7,931 nucleotides of DNA from Thermoproteota archaeon (GCA_011042755.1 DRBY01000089.1:1-7931); one strand, 5' to 3'; shown: positions 1 to 6,967, counted from the stretch's first letter. A program made the numbers and translations. The notes: a model not told the origin generated them from the letters alone.

Positions 1-958
1 AGTGAGTATAGCCTACTCTGGCGATTTGAGGCTCCACGGAGAGGCCGGGAAGCTGACGCTCGACTTCGTGCGCGAGGCGTCGGAGTGGTCGCCGTGGGTC
101 TTGATGCTCGAGGGAACGCGAGTGGCGCCAGAGTCCGATCCAGAAGCAGCGGCGGTCAGGCTGTTCGAGCAGGTGCTGGCCTTCAGGCTGAGGGACAGAA
201 CCCCGAAGAGAGTCGCCATGGAGGCAGACACCGAAGCCGGGGTATTGGAGACCCTGAAGGGGGTTCTCGACGACCATGCCGAGAACCTCGTCATGGTTGA
301 GTCTGCGTGGGCTGATGTCGACAGGATGAGAACCGTCTGGAGAGCCGCGTCAGCCGCCGGCAGACGTCTACTCATGGATGAGAAGGCCGCATATCTCTTG
401 GATAAGATGAGGAGGGATCCAAAGCTCAGAGGTCTTCCTCCCATCAGTGAGATATCTGTCATGGTGTGGCGGAGGCGGAAGATCGGGCATCCAGCCAGCA
501 AGGCCCTCTCTCAGGCTCTCCACCGCGTGGAGGATGAGGGTGGCGAGGTGCTCTCGGCTCAAGATGCGGCGAGAGAGGTTTGGGCTAGTCCGGGTTCTTA
601 CCTCTTCCTGACGAGCCAGCCAACGAGGGCTCTAAAGGACCTCATGGCGGGAGGAGACGGTAGGGGTAAGCTTACGTACGTGATGAGCAGATCTGAGCCC
701 TTCACCGAGGAGATGGTGATAGGCCTAGACAGGCTGCTCAACTGGCTCGCTCTCTACGGCGTCAGGAGTTACTACAGGATACACGTCTCCGGCCACGCAT
801 CTCCTCAGGACCTCGGCAGGATAGCCGACGATATTGGCCCAGAGTTGATCTTGCCCATCCACACCGAGCACCCAGATCTGTTTGGCACGTATCTCCCCAG
901 GGATCTCAGGAGGCGCCTCATCATGGCTAAGCTAGCCGAGCCCCTCTCCGTTCCGTAG
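1..958 (+). CDS. beta-CASP metallo-beta-lactamase nuclease, RNase J-like (5' truncated)
   Basis: This is the C-terminal 318 residues of a beta-CASP family metallo-beta-lactamase nuclease. The reading frame is open from the left edge and codons start at base 2, so the GTG there is an internal Val and not a start. Visible motifs (numbered from base 2) are the late lactamase motif YSGD with a metal-ligand Asp at residue 8, the beta-CASP motif A acid in LEGTR (Glu37), motif B HVSGH (His261, His265) and motif C PIHTE (His287). The HxHxDH zinc motif must lie upstream, probably 130-160 residues away. Family members are 5'-3' exo- or endoribonucleases that act in RNA decay and processing in the cytoplasm. 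The spacing HxSGH...PIHTE favours RNase J-type over CPSF-type proteins. No mutation of a visible catalytic residue was found. The family is secure; the exact RNA substrate is not knowable here. Confidence 0.88.
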   Translation, partial: VSIAYSGDLRLHGEAGKLTLDFVREASEWSPWVLMLEGTRVAPESDPEAAAVRLFEQVLAFRLRDRTPKRVAMEADTEAGVLETLKGVLDDHAENLVMVESAWADVDRMRTVWRAASAAGRRLLMDEKAAYLLDKMRRDPKLRGLPPISEISVMVWRRRKIGHPASKALSQALHRVEDEGGEVLSAQDAAREVWASPGSYLFLTSQPTRALKDLMAGGDGRGKLTYVMSRSEPFTEEMVIGLDRLLNWLALYGVRSYYRIHVSGHASPQDLGRIADDIGPELILPIHTEHPDLFGTYLPRDLRRRLIMAKLAEPLSVP

Positions 959-965
959 AGCGCAG

Positions 966-972
966 TTTTATC
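966..972 (+). promoter_or_regulatory. TATA-like box for the radical SAM gene
   Basis: The AT-rich string TTTTATC sits in an otherwise GC-rich 41-base gap. Its centre lies about 31 bases before the ATG at 1000 and about 22 bases before the TTG at 991. With the usual archaeal distance of 26-27 bases from box centre to transcription start, the transcript would begin near 995. It would then have almost no leader, which favours the ATG at 1000. No Shine-Dalgarno sequence precedes either start. The following pyrimidine tract could also help to end transcription of the upstream nuclease gene. Confidence 0.5.
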
Positions 973-999
973 CCCCCTCTTCCCAGCCATTTGAGGAAG

Positions 1000-2127
1000 A
1001 TGGGTACCTGCCAGCTGTGCGGTCGCAAGGCCGTGACGATTAGCGACGTTATTGGCGTCTGCGCGGACTGTTTGAGGGATAAGCCAACGGAGGCTACTGA
1101 GGTGGCCCTTGCAATTCACAGGAGGTGGAGATCTAAAATTGGACTTCCGCCAGACCCCCCACGAGATCCGAGAGGAAAAAAGTGCAGGCTGTGCGTGAAC
1201 GAGTGTTCGATACCCGAGGGGGGAGTGGGCTACTGCGGCGTCGTCGAGAACAGAGGGGGAACACTCCTCCTAGCGACGGGCGACTGGAGGGTGGCCGTCG
1301 GCTCGTGGTACTACGACCCTCACCCCACCAACTGCGTGTCCATGCACTTCTGCCCAGGAGCCACCTGCAGGGGATTCCCCGAGTACACCGAGGTGTGTGG
1401 ACCGGAGAGGGGAATGTACAACTTGGCCGTGTTCTACGGGGCCTGTGGGCTAGACTGCGTCTTCTGCCAGAATTGGGAGCACAAGTACATGTCCGTGAGG
1501 CGAGATTCTCTCATGCCGCTCGATGGGCTGGTCTCGGCGGGGAAGAGTCGGAAGGTGACGTGCGTGTGTTACTTCGGTGGAGATCCTGCTCCCTTCAGCG
1601 CGCACGCCATAGCTGCCTCTAAAGAGCTGGCTAAAGAGGCGCGAGACTCTGAGAGGAAGTTCAGAGTGTGCTGGGAGACTAACGGAATAGTCAACCCCAA
1701 GACACTCGACACCTGGATGGATCTCTCCATCTCTACCGGAGGCAACGTGAAGATCGACTTCAAGGCCTGGACCCCCTCGATCTACGTCGCGCTCACTGGA
1801 GTAGACGCTAGAGACAGGGTCTTAGAGAACCTCAGGAGGGCGGCCTCCAGAGTGGGGGAGAGGCCTGACCCGCCGCCGCTGACCGTGAGCATTCTCCTCG
1901 TCCCAGGGTACGTCGACGAGCACGAAGTCGCGCAGATAGCAAGGGAGGTGGCTCGGCTAGATCCGCGCATTCCAGTCGTCTTGCTCGCGTTTAAGCCAGA
2001 CCACCTCCTCAGAGACCTCCCAACCACGAGCAGGAGACACGCCGAGGCTGCCGTCAAGGCAGCCGAGGCTGAGGGAATTCAGGAGGTCTACCTAGCCAAC
2101 GTGTGGCTCCTGGGCCGAGCTTACTGA
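1000..2127 (+). CDS. radical SAM protein (COG1180/PflA-like, AmmeMemoRadiSam-type) with N-terminal zinc ribbon
   Basis: This is a 375-residue radical SAM enzyme. Cysteine groups in order (numbered from the ATG at 1000) are: C4xxC7...C21xxC24, a zinc-ribbon-like pair; C62, C65, C69, C79 in a CxxCxxxC...C block ending in GGVGYC, as in AmmeMemoRadiSam-type enzymes; C112, C118, C123, C133, a further cluster; and the radical SAM signature C149xxxC153xxC156 followed by QNWE, which binds the [4Fe-4S] cluster that cleaves SAM. GGDP (residues 193-196) fits the SAM-binding GGE-type motif, and KIDFKAW matches the strand after it. These proteins resemble pyruvate formate-lyase activating enzymes, but the archaeal substrates are unknown and no glycyl radical partner, AMMECR1 or Memo gene is in view. 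An in-frame TTG at 991 would add three residues; ATG 1000 was chosen because of its spacing from the TATA-like box. The gene converges on the next gene. Confidence 0.9.
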   Translation: MGTCQLCGRKAVTISDVIGVCADCLRDKPTEATEVALAIHRRWRSKIGLPPDPPRDPRGKKCRLCVNECSIPEGGVGYCGVVENRGGTLLLATGDWRVAVGSWYYDPHPTNCVSMHFCPGATCRGFPEYTEVCGPERGMYNLAVFYGACGLDCVFCQNWEHKYMSVRRDSLMPLDGLVSAGKSRKVTCVCYFGGDPAPFSAHAIAASKELAKEARDSERKFRVCWETNGIVNPKTLDTWMDLSISTGGNVKIDFKAWTPSIYVALTGVDARDRVLENLRRAASRVGERPDPPPLTVSILLVPGYVDEHEVAQIAREVARLDPRIPVVLLAFKPDHLLRDLPTTSRRHAEAAVKAAEAEGIQEVYLANVWLLGRAY

Positions 2128-2129
2128 GG

Positions 2130-2169
2130 AAAAAAGAGGGGATTTGAGACCCTCACTCCGTGAGGGTCT
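2130..2169. terminator. hairpin plus T-run at a convergent gene junction
   Basis: Bases 2147-2156 (AGACCCTCAC) pair perfectly with 2160-2169 (GTGAGGGTCT) around the 3-base loop TCC, giving a 10-bp stem that can extend one G-T pair. The stem contains the stop codon of the minus-strand membrane protein (2153-2155) and starts about 20 bases past the stop of the radical SAM gene. On the minus strand it is followed about 11 bases later by a run of six T (complement of A at 2130-2135), which is a plausible archaeal termination signal. On the plus strand the hairpin is followed only by TTTA. The position between tail-to-tail genes fits a shared terminator or 3' end protector. The hairpin is certain as sequence; its function is inferred. 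Confidence 0.55.
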
Positions 2170-2602
2170 TTACGATACCATAGAGTATGAGAAGGCCCAC
2201 GACTATGAAGGCGAGATCGTAGATCACGTTGGCTACGTTGGCCAGCGGCGTAAACAGCTTGATTACCTCTATGACGGGTGATCTGAGAGCCACGTACAGG
2301 ATGGCCAGAGCTGCCAGGTCAAGGATGCTGTCCGTCATTCCTGAGGCTGCCTTCGCCTTCTCGGGAATGCTTTCCCTGTATATAGATTCTAGGGGTCCTC
2401 CTATCCCCTTGACGAGCCCAGCGATCACTATGGCAAGGAGTATGGCCAGGCCGTCTGGCAGCGTTACGGCTGGCCTGCGCACCAGCATTATGCTGCTTAG
2501 GGGCTGGTAGAAGACTACTCTGATTAGCCACCACAGTATGAATGTGATCACTATTGCGGAGATCTGCCTGACCAAGGCTTTAGCTCCACTTTTGGCGGAC
2601 AT
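2153..2602 (-). CDS. small integral membrane protein, four predicted TM helices, unknown function
   Basis: This protein of about 149 residues is not recognised. From the ATG at 2602-2600 it begins MSAKSGAKALVRQ and then shows four hydrophobic segments at about residues 11-31 (including FILWWLIRVV), 50-67, 92-106 and 128-145. A polar loop rich in Lys/Glu (IPEKAKAASGMTD) lies between the second and third. There is no cleavable signal peptide; the first helix is an anchor. The frame stays open to a GTG at 2662, which would give 169 residues and a 4-base GTGA overlap with the helicase stop. That extension (MSGSPTCFIIVAPASPP...) has no Shine-Dalgarno sequence, and a good TATA-like box inside it points to the ATG at 2602. 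The architecture recalls transmembrane helix repeats near small mechanosensitive channels, but this is only an impression. The gene may be co-transcribed with the helicase, transcribed from its own promoter, or both. Confidence 0.75.
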   Translation of the reverse strand: MSAKSGAKALVRQISAIVITFILWWLIRVVFYQPLSSIMLVRRPAVTLPDGLAILLAIVIAGLVKGIGGPLESIYRESIPEKAKAASGMTDSILDLAALAILYVALRSPVIEVIKLFTPLANVANVIYDLAFIVVGLLILYGIVKTLTE

Positions 2603-2631
2603 ACCGATCTGCGGTGGGCTCGCTGGAGCTA

Positions 2632-2641
2632 CTATAATAAA
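2632..2641 (-). promoter_or_regulatory. TATA-like box upstream of the membrane protein
   Basis: Read on the minus strand this is TTTATTATAG, one of the best TATA-like strings in the window and an AT island in GC-rich DNA. Its centre is about 34 bases before the ATG at 2602, which predicts a transcript starting near 2610 with a leader of roughly 8 bases. It lies inside the possible GTG-initiated extension and just after the helicase stop, so it would give the membrane protein its own promoter. Confidence 0.5.
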
Positions 2642-2658
2642 GCAGGTAGGACTACCAC

Positions 2659-5600
2659 TCACTCATTGCGGAGACTCTGAAGAGCCAGGTAGAGCGTGAG
2701 CAGTACCTCCGCGTTCTCCCTAGCATAAGCCTCGGACTTAGCCCTCAGGTATTTGGTGAACCTGCGCCAGCTCGCCTCTCCTCTCTCCTGCAATATCGCT
2801 GTGGATTTCTCGAGCTCCCTCTTGACATCGTCTAATGAGATCGTCTTCTGCCAACCGACGGCCTCTACAAGAGACTCGAGTGTGGCTATGTCTAGCTCTA
2901 GGACTTCCTTTGCCAGCGGCAGGAGCTCCAGCAGCCTGCCCTTCTGACGTAATCCCTCCAGCAGCAGGTAGAGGGCCGTTGAGCCTGCCTCCTGGAGGGA
3001 GCGGAGGATCGAGCCCGAGTCGTACACAATCACGCTAAAGCCCTCATCGATCAGCGACCCTAGCGTGGCGGGTACCTTCTCCCACCCACTGGACTGGAAG
3101 AACTCTCTCCAAGCGATCTCGCTAACCGTATTCTCCCCGTCGTAGATGGCTGAAGCAGTTAACACAACCTGTTCGCCGACGGGAAGAGTGATTACCTCAA
3201 AAGAGACAAGTCTAAGGGCCCTCGAAGGAACGGGAACCGGCACCTGCCTTCCAGCCACTCTCAACAGTATGCTCTCCCTCAGGAGAATGTACTCGACCGC
3301 TCTCCTCGCCCAGGCTTTCGCCAAGTCCCACCTGGCCCCAGAGCTTAGGAGAGTCAGCCTAGCTTGCTCGTCTATCTGCTCGAGCAGCACGTCTGCTATG
3401 TCGTCAGGCTCAAACGAGTCTACTTCCTTTAGTACCCGCATCCAGTCCAGCGTCTCAAGAAGCCCGGCGCTCTCCGGCTCGTGGAGCGACATTATCTTCC
3501 TGTCGCCCACGTTCGAGAGGCTGTACGTTATCGACTCCAGCTCTATGCCCATCCTGAGCCTGAGTACAACCATCAAGAGCGCCAGGCCGACCCTCATCCA
3601 CTCTAGATCCTCCCCAGGCTCGAGCTCCACGGTTACTCCGTAGGTATAGTCTCTGTACCTGCCGCCCGTGGGCCCTATTACAGGCAGGCTCCTCCTCTCG
3701 ACCACGAAGTAGGTTCTATCACCAGAGATCACGGGTCTGTACTTTCCGGACCTCAGCACCCAGTAGACCCTGTTCGGCGTCTTGACGAGCAGGTCAAACC
3801 CCCTCCTCGGCGGGTCTACCACGCAGACCACTTCGCTGTGGAGCCTCCCTCTGTAGTAGTCGCCGACGACGTCCGGCTCTTCTCCCCAGCTCATCTTCAC
3901 CCTGGCGTACTCCTCGTAGGCGTGAGCCAGCGGGTCGTATGAGAGCACCGTTCTAGCGCTCAGAGGCTTCTCCACTACCCCCGTGATAATCCGCCCTCTC
4001 TTGAGTAGGTCTACCACGATTGCGTTGGCCGAGTAGTCTATGCACCCCGGCTGGAACCTCTCCACCAGGTCGCAGTGGCCTATGTCCTCTAGGTACCTCT
4101 GCTCTGCCTCCTCTACCAGCAGCCTCTTCATTCCGTAGGGAGGTCCGAACTCGTAGAAGTTCATGTAAGACCAGGTTCTCTTTCCCTTTTCAGTCAGCCC
4201 CCCAGGCTCTATTAGCCCCAGCTCCTTGAGCAGGGAGACCTCATCCTCTGTTAGGAACTGCCTGAGTTCAGGGCTGACGGCCTTGAATAACCCCTCAAAC
4301 AGCGTGGAGTACTTGTTCTTGGGATTCACCAGAGCCTTCTCCAACGGGAGTTCCACCCAGCTCCTGAGCGTCTCCGCGCCCCGCATCAGGAGCTCTCTAT
4401 CCCAGCTTGAGAGGGGCAGTATGATGGATTCCGTGAACTCTATCTCCTCCCTCCTACCTTTCCGGCCCTCCCTCTGCCTGAACTCCCTGACCGTAGGCGG
4501 CAAACCGACGTGGACTACCCTGATAACCCCTCCTATGTCTATTCCCTGGGCGAGCGTCCTGGGCGAGATCAGAACAGTGACCTCTCCTTCCCTCGCTCCC
4601 CTCTCTATCTCGACTCGCTCCTGCTTTGGCACCAAGTGGTGGTGCGCGGCGACCTTCTCAGACATCTCCCCCAGCTCTAGGGATGCCCTCCTCCTCAGCT
4701 CCTCGGCGTATCGGATGCTTCGAGTGAAAACGAGGGTGACTCCCTCATCTCTCGCGTACTCTGCTATTATCTCCGAGGGGTCGACAGCCGGACTCGGAAC
4801 CTGAATTCCAGCCCACTTTGCCGCCTCGATCACCTTGAACGCAGACACCTTGAACTCGTCGAAGTACTCAAGCGCCTCGAGGATGTCCTCACCCACGCCA
4901 GCCGACTCGAGCTCATCGCGTCTGTCCCTGAGACTCTCCCAGATCGCCTTCAGGTTCTTGCCGAGCACGACATAGACTCTGTTCTCTGCCCTGAAGGGAC
5001 GGCCCCTAATCACTCTCGTAGCCCTTCCGTTGATCTCAGTTAGGGCCGTGGCTAGCTCGCTCGGATTTCCTAGCGTAGCAGTGAGTATAGCTATCTGGAA
5101 CTTTCTTCCCGTTAATAGGGTCATGAGGCGAATCATTGAAATTAGGAGCGCCAGCTCCCTCGGTCCATAGAAGTCGAGCTCGTCTAGCACTAAGAGACTT
5201 AGCCTCAGGCAGTACTGGCGAAGTAGGGCCCCCTTCGAGACCCACCTCTTAAGATCATTCAGCAGGAAAGCGGGGTTCGTGACTATGATGTCGGCCTGGG
5301 ACAGCGCGCTCCTCAGCCCAGATGTGCCAAGCGTCGACCTGAGCTGGTCTCGCCTCATGGCATCAATTGGCATGACCTTGATGCCGAGGGACTCGCAGTA
5401 GTCCTCAAGCCTCCTGACCTGATCGTTGGCTAGGGCGAGCGTTGGGTACACGACAAGGGTCCTGACGCCAGCCTTGGCTGCGTGTACGAACCAGGCCTCC
5501 GTCTTACCGCTCCCCGCGCCAGAGATCAGTATGACGTTTTCTCCCCTCTCTAGGGCCTCAATAGCTTCTTGCTGATGTTTGTAGAGCTTCATCGAGGCTA

Positions 5601-5748
5601 TCCTGCGTGAGAGCGGACCTCCTACCGACAGCTTAGGGAGCAGATCCTGAAACGTCTTGTCTACCCGTTCTGGTCTCTCTGCTGGTTCTTTGAAGCTGTA
5701 GAAATCGTATCCTAGCCTCGCAAGTATCTTAGAGGAGTCTAGGGGCAA
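2659..5748 (-). CDS. large SF2 DEAD/DEAH-type helicase (YprA/MrfA-Hrq1-like) with C-terminal degenerate DEDD/RNase H-like domain
   Basis: This 1029-residue ATP-dependent helicase shows a Q-like motif LYKHQQEAI (55-63), Walker A GAGSGKT (77-83), Ia YPTLALANDQ (101-110), Ib VTNPAFLL (156-163), Walker B LDELD (188-192), III TATLGN (223-228), a helical insert at about 265-330, IV LVFTRS (339-344), V RTLAQGIDIGG (397-407) and VI QREGRKGR (425-432). A winged-helix-like stretch follows (about 495-540). A segment near 565-595 (FQPGCIDYSANAIVVD) resembles the HPGAIYLHxG region of COG1205 helicases. A block at 693-790 resembles DUF1998/MZB but lacks its zinc cysteines. The last 180 residues (846-1025) look like a DEDD exonuclease fold with lost catalytic acids. 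COG1205 proteins unwind DNA in repair. The start is TTG at 5748: the next Met is residue 53, an upstream in-frame TAA closes the frame, and a TATA-like box lies 28 bases ahead. The gene is divergent from the peptidase gene. Helicase identity is very secure; the subfamily is fairly secure; the C-terminal fold is inferred. Confidence 0.92.
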   Translation of the reverse strand: MPLDSSKILARLGYDFYSFKEPAERPERVDKTFQDLLPKLSVGGPLSRRIASMKLYKHQQEAIEALERGENVILISGAGSGKTEAWFVHAAKAGVRTLVVYPTLALANDQVRRLEDYCESLGIKVMPIDAMRRDQLRSTLGTSGLRSALSQADIIVTNPAFLLNDLKRWVSKGALLRQYCLRLSLLVLDELDFYGPRELALLISMIRLMTLLTGRKFQIAILTATLGNPSELATALTEINGRATRVIRGRPFRAENRVYVVLGKNLKAIWESLRDRRDELESAGVGEDILEALEYFDEFKVSAFKVIEAAKWAGIQVPSPAVDPSEIIAEYARDEGVTLVFTRSIRYAEELRRRASLELGEMSEKVAAHHHLVPKQERVEIERGAREGEVTVLISPRTLAQGIDIGGVIRVVHVGLPPTVREFRQREGRKGRREEIEFTESIILPLSSWDRELLMRGAETLRSWVELPLEKALVNPKNKYSTLFEGLFKAVSPELRQFLTEDEVSLLKELGLIEPGGLTEKGKRTWSYMNFYEFGPPYGMKRLLVEEAEQRYLEDIGHCDLVERFQPGCIDYSANAIVVDLLKRGRIITGVVEKPLSARTVLSYDPLAHAYEEYARVKMSWGEEPDVVGDYYRGRLHSEVVCVVDPPRRGFDLLVKTPNRVYWVLRSGKYRPVISGDRTYFVVERRSLPVIGPTGGRYRDYTYGVTVELEPGEDLEWMRVGLALLMVVLRLRMGIELESITYSLSNVGDRKIMSLHEPESAGLLETLDWMRVLKEVDSFEPDDIADVLLEQIDEQARLTLLSSGARWDLAKAWARRAVEYILLRESILLRVAGRQVPVPVPSRALRLVSFEVITLPVGEQVVLTASAIYDGENTVSEIAWREFFQSSGWEKVPATLGSLIDEGFSVIVYDSGSILRSLQEAGSTALYLLLEGLRQKGRLLELLPLAKEVLELDIATLESLVEAVGWQKTISLDDVKRELEKSTAILQERGEASWRRFTKYLRAKSEAYARENAEVLLTLYLALQSLRNE

Positions 5749-5773
5749 CTCCTTGGCCCTCAGTTTTCCTAGA

Positions 5774-5779
5774 GATAAA
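5774..5779 (-). promoter_or_regulatory. TATA-like box for the helicase gene
   Basis: On the minus strand this reads TTTATC. Its centre is about 28 bases before the TTG start at 5748, so the transcript would begin at about 5750 and be nearly leaderless. A second AT string (TTTAAT on the minus strand, 5784-5789) is about 38 bases away and fits less well. An AAGGAG string directly touches the TTG and is too close to be a normal ribosome binding site; a GAGG lies about 9 bases upstream. Confidence 0.45.
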
Positions 5780-5790
5780 CCGGATTAAAT
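5775..5790 (+). promoter_or_regulatory. AT-rich promoter region for the peptidase-methyltransferase pair
   Basis: On the plus strand, candidate boxes are ATAAAC (5775-5780) and TTAAAT (5785-5790). The first predicts a start near 5803 and a leader of about 19 bases that keeps the ribosome binding site at 5809-5815. The second predicts a start near 5814, which would lose that site. The region overlaps the helicase promoter on the other strand. Confidence 0.4.
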
Positions 5791-5808
5791 GATCACCGAG
5801 TATTCTGA

Positions 5809-5815
5809 GAGGTGA
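5809..5815 (+). promoter_or_regulatory. Shine-Dalgarno site GAGGTGA for the peptidase gene
   Basis: GAGGTGA matches the complement of the archaeal 16S rRNA 3' end over seven bases and sits 6 bases before TTG at 5822. It decides the TTG as the start; a nearby GTG at 5812 is out of frame. This is the strongest ribosome binding site in the window. Confidence 0.7.
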
Positions 5816-5821
5816 CCATCC

Positions 5822-6967
5822 TTGGACGTCAGCAGGAGCGAGTACGAGGGAAGAATCTCCAAGCTCAAGAATTGGATGGCTGAGAGGCGGGTAGAGGCCG
5901 CAGTAATCAGCCCGGGCAGCAACATGAGGTACCTCAGTGGAACTGAGAACGCCGGGATGATGGTGATCCCGCTGGATGGAGAGCCGTTCCTCGTTGCACA
6001 GTACGCCTTTGGGGATGGCCTGGCGGAGCAGGAGTCCTTCTTGGAAGTCAGAGTGATCAAGCCTAAGTACGGACTCTCGGCTAAAGAGGTTGTCAAGGCC
6101 GATCTGGCTAAGGCTGCTGCAGAGTGGCTTAGGGAGAGCGGAGTCAGAGTTAGAAGGCTCGCCGTTGAGAAGTCCAAGGGAGGTAAGTTCATCAAGGACC
6201 TGAGGAAGGCCTTCAGGAAGGGAAGGAGGAGGGTTCTCTTCGTCGACCTGGGAGACATCCTCAGGGACATGAGGGCGATCAAATCTGAAGAAGAGGTGAA
6301 GCTCATCGAGGAGAGCGCCAAGATAGCCATAGCGGCCTTTGAGGAAGTGGTAGACGAGCTGAGGGAGGGGGTCTCTGAGGCGGAGGTCGCCAACAAGCTA
6401 GAGTACGCCATGAGAGAGAAGGGAGCTGAGGAGCCCAGCTTCAAGTCAATCGTTGCATTTGGAGAACACACGTACAATGCTCACCACGTACCCACTCGCA
6501 AGAGGCTGGAGAAGGGCGCGCTCGTGCTCTTCGACTTCGGAGCTAGGTACAAGGGCTACTGCAGCGACATGACTAGGACATTCGTCTTCGGACGAGAGCC
6601 CTCTGGGGACCTGAGAGAGAGACTAAACGCCGTTCTGGCCGCTCAGCAGACCGCGCTACAGGCGGTCAGAGGGGGCGCGAAGATAGAGTCTCCCGATATC
6701 GAGGCCAGGAAGGTGCTCGTGGAGAAGGGGCTTGCGGAGGAGTTCGTTCACAGCCTTGGGCACGGAGTGGGCCTAGACATCCACGAATATCCTAGGCTCA
6801 TAGTCGGGGCGAAGGGTGAGCTGAGGGAGGGAATGACCGTCACGGTAGAGCCGGGAATCTACATCAAGGGATGGGGTGGAGTGCGATTCGAGGATACCGT
6901 GGTGGTTAGCGGAAGCTCTCCTAGAATTCTCACGCAGGCGCTGGCGAAGGACCTTAGGTTAGGGTGA
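5822..6967 (+). CDS. pepQ: Xaa-Pro dipeptidase/aminopeptidase, M24 family
   Basis: This 381-residue metallopeptidase cleaves peptides with proline in the second position and acts in cytoplasmic peptide turnover. An N-terminal creatinase-like domain (about 8-150, with [11 protein letters not shown]) precedes the pita-bread catalytic domain (about 155-375). All five metal ligands are visible: Asp238 (FDFGA), Asp249 (CSDMTRT), His314 (LGHGVG), Glu343 (VEPGI) and Glu357 (RFEDT). The supporting histidines in NAHHVPT (His221) and DIHEYP (His321) are also present, so it should be active. The length is close to, and slightly above, the usual 350-360. The start is TTG at 5822, chosen for the GAGGTGA site 6 bases ahead. 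The stop overlaps the GTG of the methyltransferase gene, so the two probably form an operon. Whether it prefers dipeptides or longer peptides (PepQ or PepP type) cannot be decided from sequence. Confidence 0.93.
   Translation: MDVSRSEYEGRISKLKNWMAERRVEAAVISPGSNMRYLSGTENAGMMVIPLDGEPFLVAQYAFGDGLAEQESFLEVRVIKPKYGLSAKEVVKADLAKAAAEWLRESGVRVRRLAVEKSKGGKFIKDLRKAFRKGRRRVLFVDLGDILRDMRAIKSEEEVKLIEESAKIAIAAFEEVVDELREGVSEAEVANKLEYAMREKGAEEPSFKSIVAFGEHTYNAHHVPTRKRLEKGALVLFDFGARYKGYCSDMTRTFVFGREPSGDLRERLNAVLAAQQTALQAVRGGAKIESPDIEARKVLVEKGLAEEFVHSLGHGVGLDIHEYPRLIVGAKGELREGMTVTVEPGIYIKGWGGVRFEDTVVVSGSSPRILTQALAKDLRLG
6962..6967 (+). promoter_or_regulatory. GGGTGA, possible ribosome binding site for an alternative methyltransferase start
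   Basis: GGGTGA carries the GGTGA core complementary to the 16S rRNA 3' end. It is 8 bases before the in-frame GTG at 6976, which would start MSDEFRPSGK. It overlaps the other candidate start (GTG 6964) and the peptidase stop codon, so the two starts compete as explanations. Confidence 0.4.

Noticed and set aside
1..958. Treating the GTG at base 2 as the true start of the nuclease
   Set aside because: The first residues fall in the middle of the conserved IAYSGDLRLHG lactamase segment, so the N-terminal zinc-binding part must be upstream of the window.
1182..1622. 146-residue plus-strand frame overlapping the radical SAM gene in another frame
   Set aside because: Its Arg/Leu-rich content is a frame-shifted reading of GC-rich codons, and the main frame carries every expected cysteine motif.
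4226..4804. 192-residue plus-strand frame within the helicase gene, with a similar 165-residue frame at 3146-3643
   Set aside because: Both are Ser/Thr/Pro-rich shadows opposite clear helicase motifs, with no start signals and no recognisable domain.
2659..5748. A defence-system reading of the large helicase (for example a phage-defence helicase operon)
   Set aside because: No methyltransferase, nuclease or other defence partner is adjacent on the same strand, base composition matches the neighbours, and the flanking genes are housekeeping.
5785..6477. 230-residue open frame antisense to the Xaa-Pro peptidase gene
   Set aside because: It is Ser/Leu-rich with no motif and lies fully opposite a gene with all catalytic residues intact. 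Purine-rich coding strands with few stops give long antisense frames of this composition.
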